Part shown: piece by piece, positions 22,601-31,239 of the stretch | How the letters are laid out: every line of letters starts with the position of its first letter | Numbering within the stretch: the stretch's first letter is position 1 | Source of the DNA: an uncultured Sutterella sp. | GTDB taxonomy: Bacteria; Pseudomonadota; Gammaproteobacteria; Burkholderiales; Burkholderiaceae_F | Direction of reading: 5' to 3' | Length of the DNA: 34,886 nucleotides | Assembly (NCBI GenBank): GCA_900315045.1 | Contig: OMXR01000011.1 | Coordinates: forward strand, 1-34,886 | Translations under genes and position numbers: made by a program | The notes under the pieces: generated by a model | Told to the model about the DNA's origin: nothing | Database searches by the model: none | The model's input: only the letters and a program-made list of their open reading frames with translations

Positions 22601-23773
22601 TTACGAGGCGAAGGCCTCGTTCAGGATCGCGATGGGAATGCGCTCCTGCTCAAGACGCAGCCGGCCCGAGCGCAGATAATCCCAGAGCGCAAGCTCGCTC
22701 TCGGTGAGGCCTTCGGCGGGGCACGGGATTTCGCGGGTGGGATCGGCAACCGCCAGGTGCGCAAAACGCTCGGCCGCAGACCGGTCCATCAGCACGGACT
22801 GCACGCCGGGCAGCCACCCCCGCAGTCTTGCCAGGATCGCAAGCCCGTGCTGGTCGAGATCACCCATGTAGCGGATGCAGGTGTGCTTCATCCAGCTCAC
22901 GCGCGCAAGCATGTCGACCGCGGCGCCCATGCCGATCACGACGAGCGTGTCCGGACGCACCCGAATGGAAAGCCCGGTCTGCAGGTTTTCCAGAACGGCG
23001 ACCCTTCGGGGCGGACGGATCGCCGCCTCGAACACTTCGGGCGGCAGAGCCACCATCGCCTCCGCGGGCAGCCCCGGCACCAGGATGTCGGCGTGCCGCA
23101 CCCGAATGAGAGGGCTCGGCGTGCGCAGCGCCCATCGCGTTTCGATGTCGGCCGCCCTGAGCGGCTCGGCAAGCCCCATCATCTCGGTGAGGATCGGTGC
23201 CGCCAGAGACCGATTGCGCTCCAGCCACTTGCTGTCGACGCCCTCGATGGGAAGCTCGCGCACGAAGCACCCGGCCTTCTCATGCCGGGACAGCCAGGTA
23301 ACGGCTACGCAAAGCCTGTCAAATTCATCCGGCTCGCTTTCCATCAAAAACCCCGTCTGATGCAAAAGCGCGGCGGCAAGGCAGGGAGACGCGCCGCGCA
23401 GCCGGACAAGCGCCCGGGCGTAGCGCTTTGCCAAAGCGGGGCCCTCAGGCATGAGAGCAAACGCTCCCCTGGCGCCCAGAACTTCAACCGCAGCAAGCGT
23501 TTCCCGGATCCCCGCCTGAAGCCAGCGCACGGGCTCGCTCTCCAGGCGCACCTCCTGCGGGCAGTCGGCCGCGATCCGCTTCCAGCTCTCGAGCCACGCG
23601 CGGTATGCGGCAATGTCGCCGAGCACTTCCTGGCGCTCGGGCTTGAGGACGAACCGGATCGGCGCCCAGGGCTTGCCCAGGTATTCGCGCGCGAGCCACT
23701 CGCTGCCGTGCTTTTGGAACGCGCGCGCAAGCCGACAGCCGATCTCCCGGCAGCTCCTAAGCATCGGGCGCAT
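22601..23773 (-). CDS. jetD: Wadjet nuclease subunit JetD
   Basis: A 390-residue protein of the DUF3322/DUF2220 type, the Toprim-fold nuclease of the Wadjet anti-plasmid system. The N-terminal half carries WLQAGIRETLAAVEVLG and HQTGFLMESEPDEFDRL. The Toprim metal ligands are visible: Glu262 in VLENLQTG, and Asp305 and Asp307 in GDLDQHG. In studied systems JetD cleaves circular DNA that the JetABC SMC complex has extruded and recognised as closed and small. It overlaps the end of jetC by 17 nt, so translation is coupled. Met4 is an alternative start. It is the last gene of the operon. Confidence 0.92.
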   Translation of the reverse strand: MRPMLRSCREIGCRLARAFQKHGSEWLAREYLGKPWAPIRFVLKPERQEVLGDIAAYRAWLESWKRIAADCPQEVRLESEPVRWLQAGIRETLAAVEVLGARGAFALMPEGPALAKRYARALVRLRGASPCLAAALLHQTGFLMESEPDEFDRLCVAVTWLSRHEKAGCFVRELPIEGVDSKWLERNRSLAAPILTEMMGLAEPLRAADIETRWALRTPSPLIRVRHADILVPGLPAEAMVALPPEVFEAAIRPPRRVAVLENLQTGLSIRVRPDTLVVIGMGAAVDMLARVSWMKHTCIRYMGDLDQHGLAILARLRGWLPGVQSVLMDRSAAERFAHLAVADPTREIPCPAEGLTESELALWDYLRSGRLRLEQERIPIAILNEAFAS

Positions 23774-26700
23774 CCTCGGGCGGCTGCTCTGCGGCCGGTC
23801 CGCCGAGCATGCTGCTCACGCGCTCGGGCGACATGTTGAGCACGCTTGAGATCCGCCGCTCGGCGCAGGACACGTACGAGAACGAGCCGATGTAGGGCTC
23901 GAGCGTATAGAGCGCCTTCTCGGGCGTTGCAATCACGGGCTGGAAGCCGAAGTCCATGAAGATGCGCATGGAGATGTCCGTGAATTCGCTGTCGGCCTTG
24001 TCAAAGGCCTCATCCATCACCACGGGCGCATACCTGGGCTTGACCGCCCGGGTGCCGCCAAGCTGGTAGCGCAGCGCTGCCACCAGGCACGTCATGGTGA
24101 GCTTCTGCCTCTGTCCGCCGGACTTGCCCGCGCCGCTGTCAAAGACCTCGATCGTGCCGCCCGCATCGTCGAACTCGATTCCCTGAAACGTGACGTGCTC
24201 GCGCACGTCGAGCACGCGCTCGCGCCACAGGCGGCTCTGGGGATTGTCCTCATTGAGCCGCGCGATCAGCTCGGAGAGCTTGACGAAGTATCTTTCGGCC
24301 TCGGCCTGTCCGTGCACATCGGCGCTTTCCTGCATGACCGCCCCCTGCAGTTCGCGGAATTCCCGCACTTCGGGCAGCTGCCTGTCGCGCACGGCAATGC
24401 GCAGGTGCGTCTCGCGTCCCTCGGTGCGGTTGAATGCGACCTCGGCAAGCGAGTCGTTCACCTCCTTCATGCGGGATTTGATCTGGCGCCGTTCGATGTC
24501 AAGCTCGCGCGCGAGGTCGATGAGATTCTGCCTAGCGTGGTTCTCGAGCAGATCCCTGAACCGCGCCTCGTACCGGGGCAGGCCGTCGGTCTGCAGATCC
24601 TCCAGGCGCGCGAAATAGTCGGCGGCAAAGAGCTCGCTTTCGCCCAAGTTGGCCGCCTCCGCAGGCCAGCGTTGGCGGAACCGGGCAAACAGCACGATCA
24701 TCTGGCCCTTTTGCTCCTCGCGCTGCACGGCCGCCTTCTGCTCGGCGCCGGCGAGCCGCTGTCCGAGGCCAGAGGCTCTGCCCGGAAGATTCTTTTCGGT
24801 GAGGGCCGCATCCGGGTGAGCATCAAAATCGTTTCCGTCCAGCGCTCCGAGCAGCTCTTCGCTCACCGGCTGCGCGCGCAGCAGAGCGCGCGCTTCCTCA
24901 AGCCGCGCCCGTTCGCTCTCAAGACTCATCTCAAGTTGGGCGCTGCGCGTGACAAACTCTCCTTCGACGCTCTTCACCTTCTCGATCTGCTCCTCGGTCT
25001 GCGCGATCTGCCCGGAGAGCTCCTGCAGGCGCTTGTCGGACTTCTTGATCTCGTCCATGCGGGCGGTGAGCTCGCGGATCCTTTCGGCATGCGAGGCCGA
25101 ATCGATGTCCTCCCAGGGCAGGCCGAGGATCTTGATGACGGCCTCGGCGCGGCGGGCGAGTTCCGAGCGCGCATCCGCACCCCGGCTGAGCTCGGTCATG
25201 AAGCCTGCGATCCTCTCGCTCACCTCGCCGGCCTCCTGTTCGTAGAGACGGCGCTTTTCCGCATTGCTGAACCCCGTGGACCAGGCCCTGCGGTCCGAGA
25301 CAGAGCGCCGGTCATCCTTCTCATGCCGCACCATGTTGTGCTTGACCTGTCCGGAAACCGTGACGGCGCGCTCAAAACCCGCAAAGCCGGCCGTGTCCTC
25401 GACGCATTCATAGTCAAAGCGCTCAGCGAGCTCGTTCATGAGCCAGAGGCGCATCGCTCCTGCCTTGAACTCGAACTTGCCGGGAACGGAGCTCCCGCTG
25501 AAGGCATCGGGGGTTTTCTGCACCCGTCCGACCCGGTTGTAGACCAGGCGCAGCCCGAGATTTCTCCGGTTCACGGCCCGGGCAAAGCGTGCATAATGCG
25601 CGTCAGGCACCAGAACCGAAAGCGCAAGAGGGCGCACGACGCGCTCGCAAGCTCCCTGCCAGCGCTCCTGTCCGGGCAGGATCTGCATCAGCTCTCCGGC
25701 AAAGGGCAGGTCGGCCGGCGCAAGTTCCAGCTCCTCGGCAATCCGGGCGCGCATTTCAAGCAGATCGGCGCGGATGTTCGAGGGCTGTGCGCGCATGGCT
25801 TCGATTTCCCGCCTGAGCAGCGCAAAGCGCTTTTCAGCCTCGGCCTTCTGCACCGTGAGCGCGTCATGCTCCTCGGCGAGCCGCTGCTCGCGCTCGGCTA
25901 GCCGGTCGCGCTCCTCACGCAGCCTTGCGCTCATGGCGCTGAACTGCGCTGCGGTTTCAGGCAGCTTGACCGAAAGCAGCTCCACCTCCCGCTGCAGGGA
26001 CTGCCTTCGCCTTGCCGCTCTCTCGTAATCGTCCCGGGCAACGCGCAGCTCGTGCCCGAGCCGCTCGATCATCTCGCCGCCGCTCTTGTAGTGCTCCTCG
26101 CGCAGACTGTCGCGCCGCGCGGAGAGGGTGCGCAGCTGCCCGCGGGCATCGGCGAGCCGGGCCTTGACAAGCGTGCTTTCGCGCTCGATCCCCGGCAGAC
26201 GCTTCTCGAGGAACCCCGCAAGCCTTGCGCTCTTCCACTGCTCGACGGCGCCGGCCAGCCGGCTCATGCGCGCCTGTTCCTGCTCGGCCTGCAGCATCCG
26301 GTCGTGCGCCTGCCTGGCAAGCTCGAGAACCTCAACCTGCTCGCGGGCCTTTTTCACCACATCGTAGGCCTGGCGCAGCTCCGTGAACTCCTCCACCAGC
26401 GTGCGGGCGATCTCGTACGTGCGGGGCACCTCGAGCATGAACTCGCGGAAAAAGAAGTTCACGTCCCCCATGTTCTTGGCCGACTGAGCCTTGTGCAGCA
26501 GATCAAGCACCTTGCGGTCGCTGATCCCGAAATACCTGCCGAAGCACTCGAAGTACGGGCCGAATGTTGCAAACATCTCGCTCGAAGGGGCGCGCTTTTT
26601 CACGAGGCGCACGTTGAAGTCCGCATCGGCGAAGTCGGCGATCGACTGGAGGTCGAACTCATCGGGGATCACGAAATAGTTGCGCCGCACGGACTGCTCG

Positions 26701-27113
26701 TCGCGGCTCGCGCCGCGCACATAGCCCACGAACATCAGTGTCACGACGGCACCCATGCTGCTGCGGTATGTGAGCAGCACGGCCGACCAAGTCGACTCGC
26801 TCCTCAGATACCTGGTGGCTGCCTTGCCCTCGGTATCCTGCTCGCTTGACCAGGCGCCGCGGATATAACTCATGAACGAGCGGTCGGAACGCCGCTCACC
26901 CTGCCGGGCGGCGGCGTTGAAGTTGATGCGCCCGGGCGTGAGCAGTACGCTGATCGCATCCAGAAGCGTAGATTTTCCCGACCCGGAACCGCCAACGAAA
27001 AGGTGCCCGCGCTCAGACAGCTCCACCGTGTGAATGCCGGAGAACGTCCCCCAGTTGGCAACCTGCAGCTTGCGCAGGAAAAACTGCTCGCTGCCCATGA
27101 AAAGCTCGTCCAT
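23757..27113 (-). CDS. jetC: Wadjet SMC-like ATPase JetC
   Basis: About 1118 residues, MukB/SMC-like. Walker A is GGSGSGKST (residues 41-49). Long heptad-rich coiled coils occupy roughly 230-500 and 600-900, around a hinge-like middle (VRPLALSVLVPDAHYARFARAVNRR onward). The C-terminal head has the signature KSGGQRQK and Walker B VVMDEAFDKAD. This is the motor that loads on and extrudes plasmid DNA. An in-frame ATG at 27137 would overlap jetB by 4 nt, but AAGGGAGG 7 nt before ATG 27113 makes that the better start. Every ATPase motif is intact. Confidence 0.93.
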   Translation of the reverse strand: MDELFMGSEQFFLRKLQVANWGTFSGIHTVELSERGHLFVGGSGSGKSTLLDAISVLLTPGRINFNAAARQGERRSDRSFMSYIRGAWSSEQDTEGKAATRYLRSESTWSAVLLTYRSSMGAVVTLMFVGYVRGASRDEQSVRRNYFVIPDEFDLQSIADFADADFNVRLVKKRAPSSEMFATFGPYFECFGRYFGISDRKVLDLLHKAQSAKNMGDVNFFFREFMLEVPRTYEIARTLVEEFTELRQAYDVVKKAREQVEVLELARQAHDRMLQAEQEQARMSRLAGAVEQWKSARLAGFLEKRLPGIERESTLVKARLADARGQLRTLSARRDSLREEHYKSGGEMIERLGHELRVARDDYERAARRRQSLQREVELLSVKLPETAAQFSAMSARLREERDRLAEREQRLAEEHDALTVQKAEAEKRFALLRREIEAMRAQPSNIRADLLEMRARIAEELELAPADLPFAGELMQILPGQERWQGACERVVRPLALSVLVPDAHYARFARAVNRRNLGLRLVYNRVGRVQKTPDAFSGSSVPGKFEFKAGAMRLWLMNELAERFDYECVEDTAGFAGFERAVTVSGQVKHNMVRHEKDDRRSVSDRRAWSTGFSNAEKRRLYEQEAGEVSERIAGFMTELSRGADARSELARRAEAVIKILGLPWEDIDSASHAERIRELTARMDEIKKSDKRLQELSGQIAQTEEQIEKVKSVEGEFVTRSAQLEMSLESERARLEEARALLRAQPVSEELLGALDGNDFDAHPDAALTEKNLPGRASGLGQRLAGAEQKAAVQREEQKGQMIVLFARFRQRWPAEAANLGESELFAADYFARLEDLQTDGLPRYEARFRDLLENHARQNLIDLARELDIERRQIKSRMKEVNDSLAEVAFNRTEGRETHLRIAVRDRQLPEVREFRELQGAVMQESADVHGQAEAERYFVKLSELIARLNEDNPQSRLWRERVLDVREHVTFQGIEFDDAGGTIEVFDSGAGKSGGQRQKLTMTCLVAALRYQLGGTRAVKPRYAPVVMDEAFDKADSEFTDISMRIFMDFGFQPVIATPEKALYTLEPYIGSFSYVSCAERRISSVLNMSPERVSSMLGGPAAEQPPEDAPDA

Positions 27114-27133
27114 CAAATGCCTCCCTTGTGCGT

Positions 27134-27880
27134 TCATTCCTCGGCCTCATCCTCGGAAGGGGCGCCGCCGGCCAGTTCGGCCGCCTCGAGCCTGCGCGCC
27201 TTCACGCCCTCGTAGGCCTCGGAAAGCTGCTCGACCAGCGAAGCGTCGAACACGACCTTGAGCACCGGGCTCACCTCCCAGTTCTCTCCGGTTCTGTCCA
27301 GCGGCAATAGCAGATGCCGCTCCCGCATGCGCTTGACGACCGCGTTCACGCGCGTGGCAAAGAGTGCCGTGTCGGCGCGCGCAGAAGGCTCGACCACGGA
27401 GAGCAGGGTGCGGATTTCGTCGAGCGACATCATCGCGCGCGAGCCGCTTTGCTGCGCCCGCATCAGCCTGTCGCGCATTTCGACAATCAGAACGGAATCG
27501 AGAAACTTGAAGCTGTAGCGGTTGAGCAGGCTGGGCAGCTGCTCGCCGGCAATCTCCGCAGCCCGCACGAACGCGACTCCGACCTCCTCGTCGAGCACCA
27601 GGCAAAGCAGGAGATTGTTCAGTCTCTGCTCGATCAGCTCGCGGTTGTTGAGAAGCATCTCCCAGGCATCCCGGCGCCTTTCCCTGAACAGGTACGGCCC
27701 CTTGAGGATCGTGACGAGCAGGCTGCGCAGGGGCAGGGAGAGATCCCCCCGGTCCCCCTCGAACAGCTCTGCCGGGCGGCAGCCCTCATGATCCATCTCC
27801 CGCCCGCCGTCCTGCGGCGGCTCCTGCGCGCCCGTCCCGTCCGGGACTTGAGTTGATTCGCTCTGCATCTGTTCGCTCAT
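27134..27880 (-). CDS. jetB: Wadjet subunit JetB (MukE-like, DUF4194)
   Basis: 248 residues. A polar, Gln/Glu-rich N-terminus of about 40 residues is followed by winged-helix-like segments: LRSLLVTILKGPYLFRERRRDAWEMLL, LLLCLVLDEEVGVAFVRAAE and MSLDEIRTLLSVVEPSARAD. The C-terminus is acidic. This fits the MukE-like kleisin partner of the JetABC condensin, which bridges JetA and JetC. Its ATG overlaps the jetA stop by 4 nt (ATGA), and its stop lies 20 nt before the preferred jetC start. Confidence 0.88.
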   Translation of the reverse strand: MSEQMQSESTQVPDGTGAQEPPQDGGREMDHEGCRPAELFEGDRGDLSLPLRSLLVTILKGPYLFRERRRDAWEMLLNNRELIEQRLNNLLLCLVLDEEVGVAFVRAAEIAGEQLPSLLNRYSFKFLDSVLIVEMRDRLMRAQQSGSRAMMSLDEIRTLLSVVEPSARADTALFATRVNAVVKRMRERHLLLPLDRTGENWEVSPVLKVVFDASLVEQLSEAYEGVKARRLEAAELAGGAPSEDEAEE

Positions 27881-29376
27881 TTGTCTGAATCCTTCTGTGT
27901 CTTGATGGCGGGGGCGGAGACCTCAAGGCACCCCTTGCGAAAGAGAAACACTGGGCAGATGCCGCGCACCTGCTCGCCAAGGCGGTTCTTCCAGCGCAGC
28001 GTTTCGGTGCGCCCCGCCGAGGAGCGCTCGGCATGTGCAACCGCCAGATGAATGTAGCCGACGATGCTGGCAAGCCCCTGGCGCGCGGGAAAGAGCGCGA
28101 GCACGTCGCCGATCGTCACGAACTCCCGTCCCTCCAGAGCCGCCCGGATGTTCGCACGCAGCGCTGCATAGTTGATCTCGGCCGCGGCGAGCCGCTCGGC
28201 CAGCGCTGCGAGGTCCACCTGCGCGGGCTGGGCGGCGGCGAGCGCTCCGCCCGTGGCCGCGCTCTGCGGGTCGAAAAGCGACAGCGCCCCGACGCTCTGG
28301 ATGGAGACGAAGCTCTGAACGGCTTCAAAAACGTCCGTATGGGCGTGCGCCGCGCCTTCCCTGGCAATCTGCAGCGAGAGCTTGCGGCACTTGTCGATGA
28401 GTTCCGTGAGGCGCCGGTTCTGCTGGTATTCGCGGCTCTGGACAAAATAGCGCAGAGACGTCGCCAGACGCTTCATCACGGCCTGGGTTTCACGCGCCCG
28501 CATGCTCAGATTGCCCTCCACCTCTCCGATGCTCTCGCGCCGCCGCTCGTCAAGCCCGTCCCAGAAGGGGCGCTCGGAGAGCTCCTGCACGAGCTCGTCG
28601 ATCTCGCGTGTGGCGAGCTCGCTGCTCAGGAAGCGGTAGAAGGCGTTGAACGTGCGGCCGGCGTCGCTCTCGGCGATGGAATCGTAGCCGGCAAAAAACT
28701 GCTCGATCACCTTGCCGCGGGATGCCTCGCTGTCCATGACGTCGGACTGGATCTTCTCGGCGAGTGCATAAAAGGCGTTGCGCACGCGCAGAAAATCCCC
28801 GTCCAGGTTTTCAATCATGGCAAGGATGTCGTAGACCTGAGCCTCGGTCTCGATTTCCGAGACCGGGTTCACGCGTCCGTCGCGCAGATCCCGGATGCGC
28901 TGGTCAATCGCCTTTTTCTCCTGCCTCAGGCGGGCGATGCGCTTGGAGACGTCCGCGTCCGTGTCGTCGACGAGCTTCTTGATAGCGTGGATGAGAATCT
29001 CCAGACGGCTTTCTGTGGGGGAGGTCCTGTCGACGCTTTGCGAGGAGACGAAGCGGATCGCCTCGAACGCCCCGACCGAGAGCTCGTACAGGGGTTCCGC
29101 GTCGTTTGCCGAGAGCGTGCGCACGACATATCCCTGCTGGCGCCACTGGATGATCTTCGAGGCCGCGGCCTCCCGGTCGACCGTCTGGGCGCTGGTCTGG
29201 TTCATGAGCCGCTGCAGACGGTCGACAAAAACGGAATTGGGCAGAGAGCGCTCGGAGTCGAAAAGCAGCGTCTGCAGGTACGCGAGCGTCTCCGGCCCCG
29301 TGTCGGCCGCAAGCAGCGACCAGGCCGTCTGTGCGCGCAGCACCCGATAGAGTTCGATTTGGGTGGCAATTCCCAT
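27877..29376 (-). CDS. jetA: Wadjet kleisin-like subunit JetA (MukF-like, DUF3375)
   Basis: About 499 residues. It begins MGIATQIELYRVLRAQTAWSLLAADTGPETLAYLQTLLFD, followed by helical, charged regions (LRQEKKAIDQRIRDLRDGRVNPVSE) and a MukF-like middle and C-terminus (SELATREIDELVQELSERPFWDGLDERR). It is the DUF3375-type kleisin of Wadjet and the first gene of the operon. A TTG 9 nt upstream is in frame, but ATG 29376 is preferred; neither has a good Shine-Dalgarno. It is not truncated. No clear promoter was found in the 266 nt upstream, which are AT-rich around 29545-29620. Confidence 0.9.
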   Translation of the reverse strand: MGIATQIELYRVLRAQTAWSLLAADTGPETLAYLQTLLFDSERSLPNSVFVDRLQRLMNQTSAQTVDREAAASKIIQWRQQGYVVRTLSANDAEPLYELSVGAFEAIRFVSSQSVDRTSPTESRLEILIHAIKKLVDDTDADVSKRIARLRQEKKAIDQRIRDLRDGRVNPVSEIETEAQVYDILAMIENLDGDFLRVRNAFYALAEKIQSDVMDSEASRGKVIEQFFAGYDSIAESDAGRTFNAFYRFLSSELATREIDELVQELSERPFWDGLDERRRESIGEVEGNLSMRARETQAVMKRLATSLRYFVQSREYQQNRRLTELIDKCRKLSLQIAREGAAHAHTDVFEAVQSFVSIQSVGALSLFDPQSAATGGALAAAQPAQVDLAALAERLAAAEINYAALRANIRAALEGREFVTIGDVLALFPARQGLASIVGYIHLAVAHAERSSAGRTETLRWKNRLGEQVRGICPVFLFRKGCLEVSAPAIKTQKDSDK

Positions 29377-29547
29377 TGCTGGCAAGTTGGAAAGAAGAGT
29401 AAAGGCTCGAGGATTCTATCTGGGATGCCGGAAAAAAACTGATTGCGTCCGAAGGCGGCTGGGGCGCCAACCTGCTTTGCCGGCGCAGGGCGGGCAGATC
29501 GGGCAGGGCGCAAGCGCGGAAAAGCTAGCCTCAAGCCTTCTCAAATC

Positions 29548-29595
29548 GATGAAAAATCATTCGCTGTATCAATTTTTCTATTTTAATTTCAATGA
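29548..29595 (+). repeat. possible third, diverged copy of the AT-rich repeat
   Basis: Position by position against 11294-11341, 28 of 48 bases agree by hand count, including GATG near the start and TTTCAAT at the same offset near the end. It lies in the gap upstream of jetA. AT-rich composition makes this match much weaker than that between copies 1 and 2. Confidence 0.25.
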
Positions 29596-29642
29596 TTATT
29601 TTCTCTGCTTTCCTGAAATCCCATCTCTATGAAGCCGCCCGC

Positions 29643-30527
29643 TCATTCCGGAAAACACTTGCGCAGAACGGGTGCAAAGGCATCAGCTAGCGTCGTCCCG
29701 GATCCTTTTTTCCAGAAGGCGCAGTAGGCCTTGCGGATCGCCTCGCCGTTCCTGAGCACGGGGATTCTGCGGACAGCCTCCTCTTCAGCGCTCGCCGGGG
29801 TGATGACATCGACGGGCAGGAAGGCTCTTCCCGTGACCACGCTGAGACGCGCCTCGGCGAGCGTTTCCGAAAACTGATATTCGGCCCTCAGGCCGAGCGA
29901 GAGGTCATAGTACAGACGCTCCTCATCCTGCTCGGATTTTGCGGCAATGAGCACGCAGGGCTGGCCCTCGAGCTCCCGGATGTCGACGCTCTCAAGCCGG
30001 CTCAGGGGCGATCTTGAGGAAACCTCGATGTGCAGCGCGCTGTATCCGAGCACGAGATTGTTGTACTCGGAGGAAAAAACCCTGCGCTGGTCGTTGACGA
30101 CAAGGTCCAGTGCATCGTCCCGCATCTGCAGGTACAGGCTCTCGTGACTGCCGCTCACGGCGGAGATGTCCGCCTGGGGATGACTTGCCGAAAACTCCGC
30201 GACGGCCTGCGTGAGTTCGCTTCCGAGATACGCGCGGTTGTACCCGAGGCGCAGGGCGGGCCGCAGCGGCGCATCGATGCGGCGCGTCTCGGCGATGAGC
30301 TGCTCGAGCAGGGAGGCGAGAAAGAGGCTGCGCCGGTAAAAGTGCGCGCCCGCGGCCGTCAGGCTGAACGTGCGGTTGTGCCGGGCAAGCAGGGGAACGC
30401 CCACCTCGTCCTCGAGTTTTTTCACCTGCTGGGAGATTGCCGACTGCGACACGTGGCACTTTGCGGCCGCGTCCTGAAAATTGCCGCTCTCGACGACGGC
30501 CTGGAAATACTGGATTCTTCGGAGCAT
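29643..30527 (-). CDS. LysR-family transcriptional regulator
   Basis: 294 residues with a complete N-terminal winged helix (MLRRIQYFQAVVESGNFQDAAAKCHVSQSAISQQVKKLEDEVGVPLLAR) and a full effector domain (LRLGYNRAYLGSELTQAVAEF to the end). The start at 30527 follows GGAAGGG with good spacing; an upstream in-frame start at 30548 is less likely. It is divergent from the flavodoxin and SDR genes, the classical arrangement in which the regulator controls its neighbours through a site in between. The effector is unknown. It has no connection to the Wadjet operon beyond proximity. Confidence 0.92.
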   Translation of the reverse strand: MLRRIQYFQAVVESGNFQDAAAKCHVSQSAISQQVKKLEDEVGVPLLARHNRTFSLTAAGAHFYRRSLFLASLLEQLIAETRRIDAPLRPALRLGYNRAYLGSELTQAVAEFSASHPQADISAVSGSHESLYLQMRDDALDLVVNDQRRVFSSEYNNLVLGYSALHIEVSSRSPLSRLESVDIRELEGQPCVLIAAKSEQDEERLYYDLSLGLRAEYQFSETLAEARLSVVTGRAFLPVDVITPASAEEEAVRRIPVLRNGEAIRKAYCAFWKKGSGTTLADAFAPVLRKCFPE

Positions 30528-30564
30528 CGCGCAAACCCTTCCGACCAAGTCTTCATGGAATATC

Positions 30565-30581
30565 GATTAGAAAATCTTATC
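30565..30581. promoter_or_regulatory. LysR-type binding site candidate
   Basis: GATTAG-AAAAT-CTTATC is an imperfect dyad (5 of 6 pairs) containing T-N11-A (T30567, A30579), the LysR box signature. It sits in the divergent region between the LysR gene and the flavodoxin gene. Confidence 0.5.
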
Positions 30582-30699
30582 AAAACTTAGAGAAAATGGA
30601 ATTGTTTGTCGGATCTTTGCTAATTAGACTCGCCTCCCATGAACGGAACCCGTGGGTTCCGCCACTTCTCAGGAAACCGAACAGCAAGGAGCATCAGCC

Positions 30700-31218
30700 A
30701 TGAGCAAAACGCTTGTGATCTTTTTTTCCCGTGCAGGCGAGAACTACGTCCAGGGGCGCATCGAAAACCTGCCCCGGGGCAATACGGAAATCGCCGTCGG
30801 CTTCGTCCGCGAGGCAACTTCCGCCGATGTCTTTCGCGTGGAGACCGTGAAGGAATACCCGGCCAGGTACCGCGAATGCACGGACGAGGCGGCGCTTGAG
30901 CAGGAAAGCGGCGAAAAGCCGGAGCTCAAGAACCGTCTCACGGACATCTCCGTCTACGACAAGGTCGTCCTCGCCGGCCCCATCTGGTGGGGGACCTTCC
31001 CGATGGCGGTGCTCTCAGCCGTGCAGGATCTGGACTTCTCCGGCAAGACCGTGTACCCGCTTGCCACCCACGAAGGCACCGGCCTCGGCGGAACGGCCGA
31101 CTTCGTGCGCCGCCACTGCAAGGGCTGCACCGTGGGCGAGGGGCTTGCCATCCAGGGGGCATCCGTCGGCTCCAGCCGCGCCCGGATTGCCGAATGGGCG
31201 AAAAGGAACGCGCTGTAG
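30700..31218 (+). CDS. flavodoxin-family protein
   Basis: A 172-residue cytoplasmic FMN protein. The phosphate-binding loop is FFSRAGENYVQG at the N-terminus. GPIWWGTFPMAV and THEGTGLGG are the two other FMN-contacting loops of long-chain flavodoxins of this type. The start ATG 30700 has AAGGA upstream. It probably carries electrons for, or acts as a quinone or flavin reductase with, the SDR enzyme encoded 21 nt downstream. The partner and substrate are unknown. Confidence 0.88.
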   Translation: MSKTLVIFFSRAGENYVQGRIENLPRGNTEIAVGFVREATSADVFRVETVKEYPARYRECTDEAALEQESGEKPELKNRLTDISVYDKVVLAGPIWWGTFPMAVLSAVQDLDFSGKTVYPLATHEGTGLGGTADFVRRHCKGCTVGEGLAIQGASVGSSRARIAEWAKRNAL

Positions 31219-31239
31219 AAAACGGAAAGGAGTGAAGAC

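Noticed and set aside
27114-27137. Upstream ATG of jetC overlapping jetB
   Set aside because: The Shine-Dalgarno AAGGGAGG is placed for ATG 27113, not for 27137.
23757-29376. Reading the SMC operon as housekeeping MukBEF
   Set aside because: The fourth gene has the DUF3322/DUF2220 Toprim nuclease signature, and the kleisin is of DUF3375 type, which fits Wadjet.
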